Shown here in pieces: positions 1 through 10,204 of a stretch of 53,378 nt of DNA (the first letter of the stretch is position 1; each line of letters opens with the position of its first letter). The notes under the pieces are model-generated. The model saw nothing but the letters and a program-made list of their open reading frames with translations, ran no database searches and had not been told where the DNA came from. The DNA is taken from NCBI GenBank assembly GCA_018993155.1, contig JAGKSX010000086.1, positions 1-53,378 of the forward strand. The letters run 5' to 3'. The stretch is from Hydrogenophaga sp. GTDB lineage: Bacteria > Pseudomonadota > Gammaproteobacteria > Burkholderiales > Burkholderiaceae_C. The translations under genes and the position numbers were made by a program.

Positions 1-256
1 CAGGTGCGGGGGCCGGAGCCGGTGCGGGCGCAGGCGCCGGGGAGGGAGCCGGTGCAGGGGCGGGCGCCGGAGGACGCGGGAAGATCGAGGGCGCCGGGGC
101 CGGCGCGGGCGTCGAGGTCAGGGTCTCGCCGGGGGTTTGTGCCGACGCGGTGCCTCCACCACCGCCGCCGCCACCACAACCCGAGATGGCCGCCATCATG
201 AAAAGCACGGAAAGCCACTTGGCGTCGCGGATGGCGGGGGTCTTGGAAGGGGTCAT
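1..256 (-). CDS. Pro/Ala-repeat lipoprotein, 3' end outside window
   Basis: Reading from the ATG at 256 on the minus strand gives an N-terminus of charged residues, a hydrophobic stretch (LSVLFMMAAISGC) ending in a lipobox-like cysteine at about residue 27, then a run of seven glycines and from about residue 50 a low-complexity Pro-Ala repeat that continues off the window edge. This is the layout of a lipoprotein with a Gly linker and a flexible PA-rich spacer; the functional domain would lie beyond position 1. It sits upstream of an exopolysaccharide locus on the same strand as the beta-helix gene, so an envelope or polysaccharide role is possible but only inferred. The start is fairly clear; the function is unknown. 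Confidence 0.7.
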   Translation of the reverse strand, partial: MTPSKTPAIRDAKWLSVLFMMAAISGCGGGGGGGGTASAQTPGETLTSTPAPAPAPSIFPRPPAPAPAPAPSPAPAPAPAPAPAP

Positions 257-631
257 GGCGATGCCGGTGAGAGGTGTGCTGGCGGGAACGAACGGTCGAA
301 AATGGCGGTGGCTGGTAACCACGTTCACGAAAAAAGCGCGTCAGTTGACTTTACGGGCGGCATTTCAGCGGTTGGAGCGTTGACCGACAGGCTTGCTGTC
401 CAGGACGACATGCGGGAGCATGGACACACCTCGTGAAATGCCGATGGCACAAAAAACCCGACCTGACCGAGCGCCCAAGCGCATGGGAGTCGTGGCCGGG
501 AAACCAGGGAATGGCTGGCACGCCAAATGCCCCTCGGCACTGATTGTCGTAGGACTCGCCCTACAACCCTGTTGCCACGTGTTACGAGTTGCACTTCTTG
601 CCGTCAGATTGACCGTCCAGGTGGCTTGGCG
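257..631. other. Intergenic region, no convincing gene
   Basis: About 375 bp between the lipoprotein start and the beta-helix stop. Open frames here are short, overlapping and lack protein-like composition. It must hold the lipoprotein promoter on the minus strand, but I cannot point to convincing -35/-10 boxes. No T-tract terminator was seen. Confidence 0.5.
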
Positions 632-2074
632 TCAATTCGCGGAGACCGGTGCGGGTTTCCCTGGGAAATCCTGCTCCAGCGCGCCCGGCAGCGTGGCGCC
701 CCGCCTCGCGAGACCCCGGAAATCATTGGTTACAAAGGTCCGCGAAGGTATTGTTTCTGGCGGCTCGAACCATTGAAGAAGTAAGGCATCCGGGTTCACG
801 AAAACCTGCGCCATCGGCGCCTGGGTGTTCCATTCGAGGCCCAAAGCCGCGCCATCCCGCTGCGAAATGTTTCCTTCGAACAGGTTGCTGAGCACGCGGG
901 CCTGTGCCGGGGCCCGCCGGGCGGAGACACCCGCCGTGTTGATCAGGGTGTTGTGGGCCAGCACGATGTCGCTGGCGCGGTTGATGTCGAGCCCGGCATC
1001 GTTGCAGTGCGCGACGATGTTGTTGGCGGCCAGCCCGTGGCGGTGCTCGAAGGCCGCGCAGCCGTCCGAGCGGCACACCGCCGCCGGTTGGGTGCCACCC
1101 CCGCCGAATGAGATGCCCACCCGCTCGCCCGGGCGCGACACGTCCGTGGGCGAGCAGATCACGAGGTTGCGTTCGATGCGCCCACCTTCGCTGGCGCCCT
1201 TCATGAACAGCCCATACGCCACCCGGTTGCCCTGGCCTTTGGCGAAGTTCGTGACCAGGTTGTCCTGCACTTTCCAATGGCTGGCGCCCACGAGGTCGAG
1301 CATCACGACCGGCCTGTCGGTTTGCCGGGTGGCGCGGTTGGTCAGGGTGTTGAAGGCCACCAGACCGTGGTCGGGCCACTCGCCGTCCAGGCCATTGACC
1401 TTGATGTGCGCATTGAAGTCCTGGACGTGGTTGTTGCGCAGCGTGGCGAAGGCGCCGCGACCCACCACATGGAAGGCGTGCTCGCAGTCGTGTTCGCGCG
1501 CGCAGGCGCCGCGGATGTCGAGGTTTTCGAAGGCCCAGTAGGGCCGGTCGATCTGGATGCCCGCCACCTGGGTGAAGTCCAGCTGGACGCTGCCAGGCAC
1601 CAGGGCGCTCACCAGGATGGGGGCCTGTGCGAGGCCGTCCTGCCCGAGCCGCAGGGTCTTGTTGACGCTGTATCGGCCGGGTGCGATGACGATGTGGGTG
1701 CCGGGGCCGGCCTCCCGGAGAGCCTGTGCCAGGCCGGCGGCCGTGTCCACGCGGATCACCGTGCCGCCTTCGGGCATCGGGGGCGCCATGGAAACCATCT
1801 GCTGGCCTTTGCCTAGCGTGGGCAAAGGTCCCGGTGGTGGTGTCCTTTCCCAGCGGCGCTGCAAGGCGTGCAGTCCTGGAAGAAGCAAGCCCTCCAGGAC
1901 GCGGTGGCCTTCCAGCCGGTGCTGTGCATAGCGGATCAGCTCCTGCGGACTCCGGGAGCTGGCCTCGGCATACAGGCGCTGCCCCCGATCGCTCACCAGA
2001 AAGGCCGTGGCGGCCATGAGGACAACCAGCAGGCCTGACGCAGCGAACCACAACCATCTGCGCCTCGGTTCCAT
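632..2074 (-). CDS. Right-handed parallel beta-helix protein, membrane-anchored
   Basis: 480 residues. An N-terminal hydrophobic segment (about residues 8-27) suggests a signal anchor, followed by a linker and from about residue 100 a pectate-lyase-like beta-helix domain: an opening GTVIRV...GPGTHIVIAPGRY strand, then repeating turns rich in Asn (NHVQDFNAHIKVNG, NNIVAHCNDAGLDINRASDIVLAHNTLIN) typical of parallel beta-helix polysaccharide lyases, epimerases and chondroitinase-B-like proteins. It lies divergent from the UDP-glucuronate-forming gene ugd, so a role in processing or trimming a uronic-acid-containing exopolysaccharide in the periplasm is a reasonable inference. Catalytic residues cannot be assigned from sequence alone; it may be non-catalytic. 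Confidence 0.75.
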   Translation of the reverse strand: MEPRRRWLWFAASGLLVVLMAATAFLVSDRGQRLYAEASSRSPQELIRYAQHRLEGHRVLEGLLLPGLHALQRRWERTPPPGPLPTLGKGQQMVSMAPPMPEGGTVIRVDTAAGLAQALREAGPGTHIVIAPGRYSVNKTLRLGQDGLAQAPILVSALVPGSVQLDFTQVAGIQIDRPYWAFENLDIRGACAREHDCEHAFHVVGRGAFATLRNNHVQDFNAHIKVNGLDGEWPDHGLVAFNTLTNRATRQTDRPVVMLDLVGASHWKVQDNLVTNFAKGQGNRVAYGLFMKGASEGGRIERNLVICSPTDVSRPGERVGISFGGGGTQPAAVCRSDGCAAFEHRHGLAANNIVAHCNDAGLDINRASDIVLAHNTLINTAGVSARRAPAQARVLSNLFEGNISQRDGAALGLEWNTQAPMAQVFVNPDALLLQWFEPPETIPSRTFVTNDFRGLARRGATLPGALEQDFPGKPAPVSAN

Positions 2075-2150
2075 GGAGTTCCCCGTTTCCGTGTCTGGGT
2101 CATGATAGCCGCGAGCGTGTCGAATGCAACGTTATGACTGCATTTCGATG

Positions 2151-2179
2151 CTGAAAACGACTTGTTCGGTCGCTATGAT
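2151..2179 (+). promoter_or_regulatory. Candidate sigma-70 promoter for ugd
   Basis: CTGAAA at 2151-2156, a 17-bp spacer, then TATGAT at 2174-2179. This is 39 bp before the ugd start, in the 143-bp divergent gap between the beta-helix gene and ugd. Confidence 0.4.
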
Positions 2180-2217
2180 GAGCGCTTTGTGAATCTATCG
2201 GCCTGAGAAAAATCATC

Positions 2218-3540
2218 ATGAAAATCACTGTGGTAGGGACGGGTTATGTGGGTCTGGTCAGCGGGGCCTGCCTGGCGGAGGTGGGCAACGACGTGCTTTG
2301 TCTGGATCTCAATCCGGACAAGATCCGCATCCTCGAGGAAGGTGGCATTCCCATCTACGAACCCGGGCTGCAGGAGATGGTCAAACGCAACGTGGCGGCG
2401 GGGCGGCTGCACTTCACCACCGACGTCGACCGCGCCGTGCACCACGGCACCATCCAGTTCATCGCGGTGGGCACGCCACCCGATGAGGACGGTTCGGCCG
2501 ACATGCGCTACGTGCTGGCCGCGGCGCGCAGCATCGGCCAGCGCATGACCGACTACAAGGTGGTGGTGGACAAGAGCACGGTGCCCGTGGGCACGGCCGA
2601 CCGCGTGAAGGAAGCGATTGCCGAGGAGCTGCAGAAGCGCGGCGTCGACACGCCTTATGCCGTGGTGTCCAACCCCGAGTTCCTCAAGGAGGGCGCGGCG
2701 GTCGAGGACTTCATGCGGCCCGATCGCATCATCGTGGGCGCCGACGACGAGCAGGCCGTGCACCTCATGCGCGCGCTGTACGCGCCGTTCCAGCGCAACC
2801 GCGAGCGCCTGATCGTCACCGACGTGCGCAGCGCCGAACTCACCAAGTACGCGGCCAACGCCATGCTGGCCACGCGCATCAGCTTCATGAACGAGCTGGC
2901 CAACCTCGCGGAGAAGCTGGGCGCCGACATCGAGAGCGTTCGCCAGGGCATCGGCTCCGATCCGCGCATCGGTTACCACTTTCTGTACCCGGGTGCTGGT
3001 TACGGCGGTTCCTGCTTCCCGAAAGACGTCAAGGCCCTGATCAAGACGGCGGCGGACGAAGGCGGCCTGGACCTGAAGGTGCTGACCGCGGTGGAGGCGG
3101 CCAACGATGCGCAGAAGCACGTGCTGGGTGACAAGATCAAGCGCAAGCTGGGCGCGGACCTGAAAGGTCGCCACTTCGCCGTGTGGGGCTTGGCCTTCAA
3201 GCCCAACACCGACGACATGCGCGAAGCGCCCAGCCTGGAGCTGCTGGCCGATCTGCTGGCCGCCGGCGCCACGGCCACGGCCTACGACCCGGTTGCGATG
3301 CACGAAGCCCAGCGCGTGCTGGGCGACGAATCCCGCGTGCGCTACGCCCAGAACCCGAACGAGGCCCTGGAAGGGGCGGACGCGCTGATCATCGTGACCG
3401 AGTGGAAAGAGTTCCGCAGTCCCGACTTCGACCTGATCAAGGCCAAGCTCAAACAGCCCCTGATCGTGGACGGGCGCAACCTGTACGACCCGGCCTGGGT
3501 GCGCAGCCAGGGCTTCGACTACCTGCCCATCGGGCGCTGA
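2218..3540 (+). CDS. ugd: UDP-glucose 6-dehydrogenase
   Basis: 440 residues, full length for the family. It oxidises UDP-glucose to UDP-glucuronate with two NAD+. The N-terminal Rossmann motif GTGYVG is at residues 7-12, the KSTVPVGT motif at about 120, and the catalytic cysteine is residue 266 in [12 protein letters not shown]; the C-terminal UDP-binding domain begins with [17 protein letters not shown]. The ATG at 2218 begins the canonical [12 protein letters not shown]. It is the first gene of a rightward run with the polymerase (3-bp gap) and the sugar transferase (4-bp overlap), so UDP-glucuronate is probably a building block of the polymer made by this locus. Confidence 0.95.
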   Translation: MKITVVGTGYVGLVSGACLAEVGNDVLCLDLNPDKIRILEEGGIPIYEPGLQEMVKRNVAAGRLHFTTDVDRAVHHGTIQFIAVGTPPDEDGSADMRYVLAAARSIGQRMTDYKVVVDKSTVPVGTADRVKEAIAEELQKRGVDTPYAVVSNPEFLKEGAAVEDFMRPDRIIVGADDEQAVHLMRALYAPFQRNRERLIVTDVRSAELTKYAANAMLATRISFMNELANLAEKLGADIESVRQGIGSDPRIGYHFLYPGAGYGGSCFPKDVKALIKTAADEGGLDLKVLTAVEAANDAQKHVLGDKIKRKLGADLKGRHFAVWGLAFKPNTDDMREAPSLELLADLLAAGATATAYDPVAMHEAQRVLGDESRVRYAQNPNEALEGADALIIVTEWKEFRSPDFDLIKAKLKQPLIVDGRNLYDPAWVRSQGFDYLPIGR

Positions 3541-3543
3541 GCC

Positions 3544-5610
3544 ATGGCGCGCCCGCGATCAGGCGCGCTGATCCTGGGCGCCCTCGCGGCACTGACCTGC
3601 CTGGGTCTGGCCGTTCAACATCCCCTGGCCCCCGCGCTTCTGGTGGGCGCCTTGTGCCTGTGCATGGGCGGGGCCGCCTGGCGGCCCTGGACCATCGGGG
3701 GACTGCTGGCCATGCTCTTGCCCGTGGCCAGCCTGGCGCCCTCCACGGGCTGGTGGCTGATCGACGAGTTCGATCTGCTGGTGCTCGCGGTGCTGGCGGG
3801 CGCGCATGCGCGGTCCGGGTTCGAGGCCTTTTCTGGCCGTGCGGCGTCCTCTTCATCCGCTGAGACCCAGGTCCAGGACCGGGTGTGGGTCGGGCTGCTC
3901 GTCGCGCTGGGTGCATCCGCATTGTTGAGCCTGTTCATCGGGCTGCGGGACGCCGGTGTCAGCGCGCGGTCGGTGGCGGCCGGCTGGGCCTCGGGCGACG
4001 GCTGGCTGCGGGCGCTGCACGCGGACTACGCCAGTGCATTCAACCCGCTGCGCGTGTCCAAGAGCCTGCTCTGGGCGCTGCTGCTGTATCCCGTGCTGCG
4101 GCGGGTGCCCGTCGAGCGGCAGCGGGAGATGGCGCGCTTCACCCTCGCGGGCCTGCTCTGCGGGCTGGCCTGGGTCTGCGTGCTCGTGCTGTGGGAGCGC
4201 GGGCGGTACGTCGGCGTGTTGAACTTCTCCGATTCCTACCGCACGGTGGCGAGCTTCTGGGAAATGCACGTGGGCGGCGGCGCCATCGACGCCTACCTGG
4301 CGATGGCCGTGCCCCTGGCGTTCTGGGCGGTCTGGCTGGCGCCGGGCGGCTGGCGCTGGGCGTGCGCGGCGGTCCTGGCGGTCCTGGGCACCTACGCGGT
4401 GCTGACCACGTATTCCCGAGGGCTGTACCTCGCGGTCACGGTCTCGCTGATGGTGATGGCCATCGTGGCCAGGCGCTGCCAGATCCAGCCGGCGTCCGGC
4501 GGGCGGCGGCGCGGCTGGGCACTGCGCGTGTTGGTGTTCGCGCTGCTGGCGGAGGCGGTGTGGGTGCTCGGTGGGCACTCGTTCATGACGGGGCGGCTTG
4601 CGCAATCGGAAACCGATCTGGTGGACCGCGTGGCGCACTGGCAGAGCGGGCTGGGCCTGTTGCGCACGCCCGCGGACTGGGTGCTGGGCCTGGGCGCGGG
4701 GCGCCTGCCCGCGCACTACAGCACGCGCGTGCCGGATGGCGAGTTTCCCGGGCAGGCGCATTGGCGGCGCGACGCGGCAGGCGCCGGGCAGGTGGTGCTC
4801 TCGGGGCCGCCCACGCGCCAGGAGGCCGCCTACGACTTCGGTCTCACCCAGCGCATCCCGCTGGCCCCACAAGGGCACTACCGCGTGCGGATCCGCTACG
4901 AGACCGACGCCCCGGTGGTGCTGCTGCTCAGCGTGTGCGAACGGCACCTGCTGTACGACTTCCGATGCCAGTGGAAGCACGTGAGGCCCGAGGCCGCCGT
5001 GACGGACGCGGCCCAGTGGCACGACATCCCGCTGTCTGGCCAGGTCTTTTCGGACGCAAGCCGTGCCGTGTCCTGGCGCGACGGCATGTTCGCGCTGACG
5101 GTGCTGAGCACCGGGCACGCGGCCCGCATCCACGCGGCGGAGCTGCTGGACCCGCAAGGCGTGCAGATCCTGAAAAACACGGACTTCTCGGCCGGGTTGC
5201 GCCACTGGTTCCCCGCTGCCCAGAGCAGCTTCAAGCCGTGGCACATGGACAACCTGTACCTGGAAATCCTCGTCGAACGTGGCCTGCTGGGCTGGCTGGT
5301 GCTGGGACTGCTGGCCGCGTGGGCGTGGCACTGCGTGGCACAAGGCCTCAAGGCGGGGGATCCGCTGGCCCTGGCGCTGGCCGGCTCGCTCTCGGCCATG
5401 GGCGTGCTCGGCCTGGTCATCAGCGTCACCGAATTGCCGCGCATCGCTTTTATGCTGCTGCTGATCCTGTTGACAACGTCACACTTCCGCCGGATTCCGC
5501 AATATTCACGTGATGTAACAGAACGTCAGAAGGGGGTGTCGGCGGTATTCTCGGACGGGCGCCCGAGCCGTGCACAGCCCCCGGGCCCATTACAGGAAAA
5601 AGAAGTTTGA
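3544..5610 (+). CDS. O-antigen ligase/Wzy-like polysaccharide polymerase with large periplasmic insert
   Basis: 688 residues. The N-terminal half is a string of hydrophobic segments including TTYSRGLYLAV, the Ser-Arg-Gly motif common in Wzy/WaaL proteins. The C-terminal end carries HMDNLYLEILVERGLLGWLVLG, matching the Wzy_C signature just before the last membrane segments. Between them, at roughly residues 370-570, lies a long soluble stretch with beta-sandwich-like character (YRVRIRYETDAPVVLLLSVCER... WHDIPLSGQVF), much larger than the usual periplasmic loop. Polymerase versus ligase cannot be decided from sequence; the neighbours ugd and an initiating sugar transferase favour exopolysaccharide polymerisation. 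The start is ATG three bases after the ugd stop. Confidence 0.8.
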   Translation: MARPRSGALILGALAALTCLGLAVQHPLAPALLVGALCLCMGGAAWRPWTIGGLLAMLLPVASLAPSTGWWLIDEFDLLVLAVLAGAHARSGFEAFSGRAASSSSAETQVQDRVWVGLLVALGASALLSLFIGLRDAGVSARSVAAGWASGDGWLRALHADYASAFNPLRVSKSLLWALLLYPVLRRVPVERQREMARFTLAGLLCGLAWVCVLVLWERGRYVGVLNFSDSYRTVASFWEMHVGGGAIDAYLAMAVPLAFWAVWLAPGGWRWACAAVLAVLGTYAVLTTYSRGLYLAVTVSLMVMAIVARRCQIQPASGGRRRGWALRVLVFALLAEAVWVLGGHSFMTGRLAQSETDLVDRVAHWQSGLGLLRTPADWVLGLGAGRLPAHYSTRVPDGEFPGQAHWRRDAAGAGQVVLSGPPTRQEAAYDFGLTQRIPLAPQGHYRVRIRYETDAPVVLLLSVCERHLLYDFRCQWKHVRPEAAVTDAAQWHDIPLSGQVFSDASRAVSWRDGMFALTVLSTGHAARIHAAELLDPQGVQILKNTDFSAGLRHWFPAAQSSFKPWHMDNLYLEILVERGLLGWLVLGLLAAWAWHCVAQGLKAGDPLALALAGSLSAMGVLGLVISVTELPRIAFMLLLILLTTSHFRRIPQYSRDVTERQKGVSAVFSDGRPSRAQPPGPLQEKEV

Positions 5611-7001
5611 TCAAGCTATTCAACCACTACTTCGATCGCCGCACGCTGCTGCAGATGTTCATGGACCTGCTCCTGATCAGCGCGGCGTTCATGGCCACCC
5701 TGGTGTTTCTTTCCGACGCGGAAGACCTGACCGCCGTGCAGATCGGGCAGGGCCTGTTCCGTGCGCTGCTCATGAGCGTGGGTTTCCTGGCGGTCAACTC
5801 GGCCCTGGGCCTGTACGAACGGGGCAACGTGTTCAACAACACGCAGTTGCGCGCCCGCGTGCTGGTCTCGTTCATGATGATGGGCCTGATCGTGGTGGGC
5901 GTGCTGCTGCTGCTGCCCATGAAGGCGTTCTACGGGCACACCTGGGCCGTGGTGATCGTGATGATGGCCACCGGCCTGCTGCTGGTCATCCAGGTGCTCA
6001 CCGGCGAGTTCCTGCCCAAGTCGCTCACGCGCCGCAAGGTGCTGGTGTACGGCACCGGCGCGAAAGCGCAGGCGGTCGGGCAAAGCCTGCTCAAGGCCTC
6101 ATCGAGCGCCGAGCTCTGCGGCTATTTCGCCAGCCCCAATGAGCGCGAGCACCTCGTGACGAACTGGGGCACCCTGCAGCCGGGCCAGTCGCTGACCGAG
6201 GTGGTGGCCGAGAAGGGCGTCCACGAGATCGTGATCGCGCTCTCCGAGCGCCGCGGCGGCAGCATGCCCATGCGCGAGCTGCTCGATTGCAAGCTCGCGG
6301 GCGTGCGCGTGACCGACATCGCCACCTATTTCGAGCAGAACCTGGGCCAGATCCGCCTCGATGCGGTGTCGGCCGGCTGGCTCATCTTTGGCGAGGGGTT
6401 CGACCAGGGCTTCCTGCGCACCACCATCAAACGCCTGTTCGACATCGCGGGCGCAGTCGTGCTGATCCTGCTGGCCCTGCCCATCATGCTGGTGGCGGCG
6501 CTCGTCATCAAGCTGGAGAGCTCCGGCCCCATCCTGTACAAGCAGGAGCGCGTGGGCCTGAACAACAAGCCCTTCAACGTCGTGAAGTTCCGCAGCATGC
6601 GCACCGACGCGGAGAAGGACGGCATCCCCCGCTGGGCGACCGCGGGCGACAGCCGCGTCACGCGCGTGGGCAAGGTGATCCGCAAGCTGCGCATCGACGA
6701 ACTGCCGCAACTGTTCAGCGTGCTCAACGGCGACATGAGCCTGGTCGGCCCGCGCCCCGAGCGCGCCTTCTTCGTCGAGAAGCTCACACAGGAGATTCCG
6801 TTCTACGCGGTGCGCCACAGCGTCAAGCCCGGCGTGACCGGCTGGGCGCAGGTGCGTTACCAGTACGGCTCCACCGTGGAAGACACGGCGGAGAAGCTGC
6901 AGTACGACCTTTACTACGTGAAGAACCACTCGCTGTTTCTCGACCTCGTGGTCATCTTCGAAACCGTCGGCGTGGTGCTGACGGGCAAGGGCGCGCAGTA
7001 G
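5607..7001 (+). CDS. Undecaprenyl-phosphate sugar phosphotransferase (EpsB/WcaJ-type)
   Basis: 464 residues starting at a TTG that overlaps the polymerase stop by 4 bp, with a purine-rich AGGAAAAAG upstream. Four or five N-terminal membrane segments are followed by a Rossmann-like domain (VLVYGTGAKAQAVG, about residue 150) and the C-terminal bacterial sugar transferase domain: KRLFDIAGAVVLILL hairpin segment, KQERVGLNNKPFNVVKFRSMRTDAE, and RKLRIDELPQLFSVLNGDMSLVGPRPER. This family loads the first sugar-1-phosphate onto undecaprenyl phosphate. The sequence resembles the subgroup associated with EpsH/PEP-CTERM-type exopolysaccharide loci, but no exosortase is visible in this window. Confidence 0.9.
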   Translation: MIKLFNHYFDRRTLLQMFMDLLLISAAFMATLVFLSDAEDLTAVQIGQGLFRALLMSVGFLAVNSALGLYERGNVFNNTQLRARVLVSFMMMGLIVVGVLLLLPMKAFYGHTWAVVIVMMATGLLLVIQVLTGEFLPKSLTRRKVLVYGTGAKAQAVGQSLLKASSSAELCGYFASPNEREHLVTNWGTLQPGQSLTEVVAEKGVHEIVIALSERRGGSMPMRELLDCKLAGVRVTDIATYFEQNLGQIRLDAVSAGWLIFGEGFDQGFLRTTIKRLFDIAGAVVLILLALPIMLVAALVIKLESSGPILYKQERVGLNNKPFNVVKFRSMRTDAEKDGIPRWATAGDSRVTRVGKVIRKLRIDELPQLFSVLNGDMSLVGPRPERAFFVEKLTQEIPFYAVRHSVKPGVTGWAQVRYQYGSTVEDTAEKLQYDLYYVKNHSLFLDLVVIFETVGVVLTGKGAQ

Positions 7002-7030
7002 GCGTCCGGATCTCCGCCCGCTGGCCGGGG

Positions 7031-7942
7031 TCAGGCCAGCGTGTGCAGCGGAATGTCCTTCTCCACGGCCAGCCGGTCCAGCTGCTTTCGCGTGCGGCCC
7101 AGAAGGAAGGCCGCGATCGCGGCGTGCGTCTCGGGCTTGAACAGCGAGCGCATGTCCGACGCCGGCAGGCCCGCAGCGGCGCACAGCGCGGCAGCGAAAT
7201 GCGGCTCCAGGGCCGCCACGGCCACGCGGCCGTCCTTGCAGGGGTAGACGCGGTAGCCCGCATGGGCGCCGCCCACCGCACCGGCGGGCTGGGTGAGGCC
7301 CCAGGGGCGGGGCAGGGCGAGCCACTCGGCCGCGTCGGACAGCGCGACCTCCTGGAAGCTTGATTTGCCCTGGGTCTTCTGGACCAGCGCGGCCTTGAGC
7401 ACGGCTTCGCTGGCCATGAGCGCGCCTCCCATGTCGGCGAACAGCGTGGCCGGCAGGTCCAGGCCGGTGACCAGGCCCGCGTCCGCGAGGTAGGTGAGGT
7501 CGTGGCCGGGCTCTTCCGCCCGGGCACCGGGTGCCCCCACGATCGCCACCACCGAGAGCCCGGGGTGGCGCTTGTGCAGGCCTTTCCAGCCGAGTTGCAG
7601 CTTCTCCAGCGCCGAAGGGCGGAAGGAGGTGAGCAGCACGTCGGTGCGCGCCAGTTCCTTGTGCAGCGCCGCCTGGCCCTTCTCGGACTTCAGGTCGATC
7701 GAGATCACGCGGATGCCGTCGTGCAGGGTCGCGTAGGCGCGGGCGTTGTACTGCCCCATGGGGTCGCCCGAACTGCCTGCCGGAGTGCCCTTGGGGGCCG
7801 GCGGCTCGGCCTTGACGCAGCGCGCACCCATGGCCCTGAGGCGCATGAAGGCGGCCGGGCCGGGCAGGTTCAGCGCGAGGCTGAGCACGCGAACGCCGCG
7901 CAGCGGCTGGAGGGCGGGGGCAGGGCGGGGGGAGGAACTCAT
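7031..7942 (-). CDS. CaiB/BaiF CoA transferase (alpha-methylacyl-CoA racemase-like)
   Basis: 303 residues from the ATG at 7942 (MSSSPRPAPALQPLRGVRVL). The longer open frame upstream is antisense to pobA and is ignored. The opening PLRGVRVLSLA is the usual family III CoA-transferase start, and GHDLTYLADAGL at residues 146-157 carries the conserved catalytic aspartate (about D148), in the form seen in alpha-methylacyl-CoA racemases; GAHAGYRVYPCKDGRVAVAALEPHF matches their C-terminal half. It is shorter than the ~380-400 residues of most CaiB proteins but similar to short racemase-like members. The substrate is unknown. It is downstream of and codirectional with pobA, separated by about 100 bp. 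Confidence 0.8.
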   Translation of the reverse strand: MSSSPRPAPALQPLRGVRVLSLALNLPGPAAFMRLRAMGARCVKAEPPAPKGTPAGSSGDPMGQYNARAYATLHDGIRVISIDLKSEKGQAALHKELARTDVLLTSFRPSALEKLQLGWKGLHKRHPGLSVVAIVGAPGARAEEPGHDLTYLADAGLVTGLDLPATLFADMGGALMASEAVLKAALVQKTQGKSSFQEVALSDAAEWLALPRPWGLTQPAGAVGGAHAGYRVYPCKDGRVAVAALEPHFAAALCAAAGLPASDMRSLFKPETHAAIAAFLLGRTRKQLDRLAVEKDIPLHTLA

Positions 7943-8046
7943 GGCGGTCGGGCTGTGGAAGGTCGTCGCCGCAATGTACCCGCAAGCCCGGCCGCCGCTG
8001 CGCCAACGGGCGACACCGTCGCCCGCCTTCCTGGGACGCGCGGGGT

Positions 8047-9359
<1,313 letters not shown>

Positions 9360-9376
9360 ATTCCGGTGCCCCTGGG

Positions 9377-9382
9377 CATAAT
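9377..9382 (+). promoter_or_regulatory. Candidate -10 box of pobR, close to the start codon
   Basis: CATAAT at 9377-9382 (5 of 6 to TATAAT) ends 6 bp before the ATG at 9389 and there is no Shine-Dalgarno sequence. A transcript from it would be essentially leaderless, and the operator's right arm would cover the -35 position, consistent with autoregulation. Confidence 0.4.
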
Positions 9383-9388
9383 CGGCCC

Positions 9389-10171
9389 ATGAGCACAGCC
9401 CCCCCTCCCATGGCGAAAGCCGATTTCATCGAAGGCATGGCCAAGGGCATGGCGGTGCTGGAGAGCTTCGACACCGAGCGCCAGCGCCTCAACGCCACCC
9501 AGGCCGCCGAGCGCGCGGGTCTCACGCGCGCCGCGGCACGCCGCCACCTGCTGACCCTGGCGCACCTCGGTTACCTGGAGTCCGATGGCAGCCACTACTG
9601 GCTCTCGCCCAAGGTGCTGCGCTTCTCGGGCAGCTACCTGGCTTCGGCGCGCCTGCCGCGCCTGCTGCAGCCCACCTTGAACCGGCTCGCGGCGCAGACG
9701 CGCGAGTCCTACTCGGCTGCCGTGCTCGACGGCGACCAGGTCGTGATCGTGGCGCGCAATGTCTCGCTGGGTGGTCAGCGGCTCATGGCCTATGGCTTGC
9801 ACCTCGGGGCGCGCCTGCCCGCGCACGCCACGTCCACCGGCCGCGTGCTGCTCGCGGGCCTGCCGCGCGCCGAATTCGCCGCCTGGCTCAAGGGCCGCGA
9901 GCTGCCCCGGCTGACGCCGCACACCACCGTGGAACACAAGGCCTTTCGGGCCGTCATCGCGCAAGTGCGCAGCGATGACATGGCCGTTGCGCGAGAGGAG
10001 CATGAGCTGGGCGTGTTCGCGCTGGCAGTGCCCCTGCGCAACATGCAGGGCCGCACGGTCGCGGCGCTCAACGTGGTGGCCGCGCCCGATCGTTTCGAGG
10101 GACCGGTGTTCCAGAAAGACGTGCTGCCGTTGCTGCAGGACGCGGCGCGCGAGCTGCGCCCCTTGCTCTGA
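9389..10171 (+). CDS. pobR: IclR-family regulator of 4-hydroxybenzoate catabolism (PobR-like)
   Basis: 260 residues from the ATG at 9389; the open frame extends 16 codons further upstream but that part overlaps the operator. N-terminal winged HTH (FIEGMAKGMAVLESFDTERQRLNATQAAERAGLTRAAARRHLLTLAHLGYLE), then the IclR effector domain (YSAAVLDGDQVVIVARN, GARLPAHATSTGRVLLAGL, LGVFALAVPLRNMQGRTVAALNV). The opening FIEGMAKGMAVLESF is characteristic of the PcaR/PcaU/PobR branch. Its divergent position to pobA and the operator between them make it the pobA activator, with 4-hydroxybenzoate the expected effector. Confidence 0.9.
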   Translation: MSTAPPPMAKADFIEGMAKGMAVLESFDTERQRLNATQAAERAGLTRAAARRHLLTLAHLGYLESDGSHYWLSPKVLRFSGSYLASARLPRLLQPTLNRLAAQTRESYSAAVLDGDQVVIVARNVSLGGQRLMAYGLHLGARLPAHATSTGRVLLAGLPRAEFAAWLKGRELPRLTPHTTVEHKAFRAVIAQVRSDDMAVAREEHELGVFALAVPLRNMQGRTVAALNVVAAPDRFEGPVFQKDVLPLLQDAARELRPLL

Positions 10172-10204
10172 GCGCGCCCACCATGCCCCTGTCCGGGTGG
10201 GACG

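Noticed and set aside
1-201. Tandem repeat or minisatellite at the window start
   Set aside because: The repetition is explained by a Pro-Ala coding repeat of the lipoprotein on the minus strand.
3853-5343. 496-codon minus-strand open frame antisense to the polymerase
   Set aside because: His/Gln/Arg-rich shadow frame typical of high-GC coding DNA; the plus-strand membrane protein is clear.
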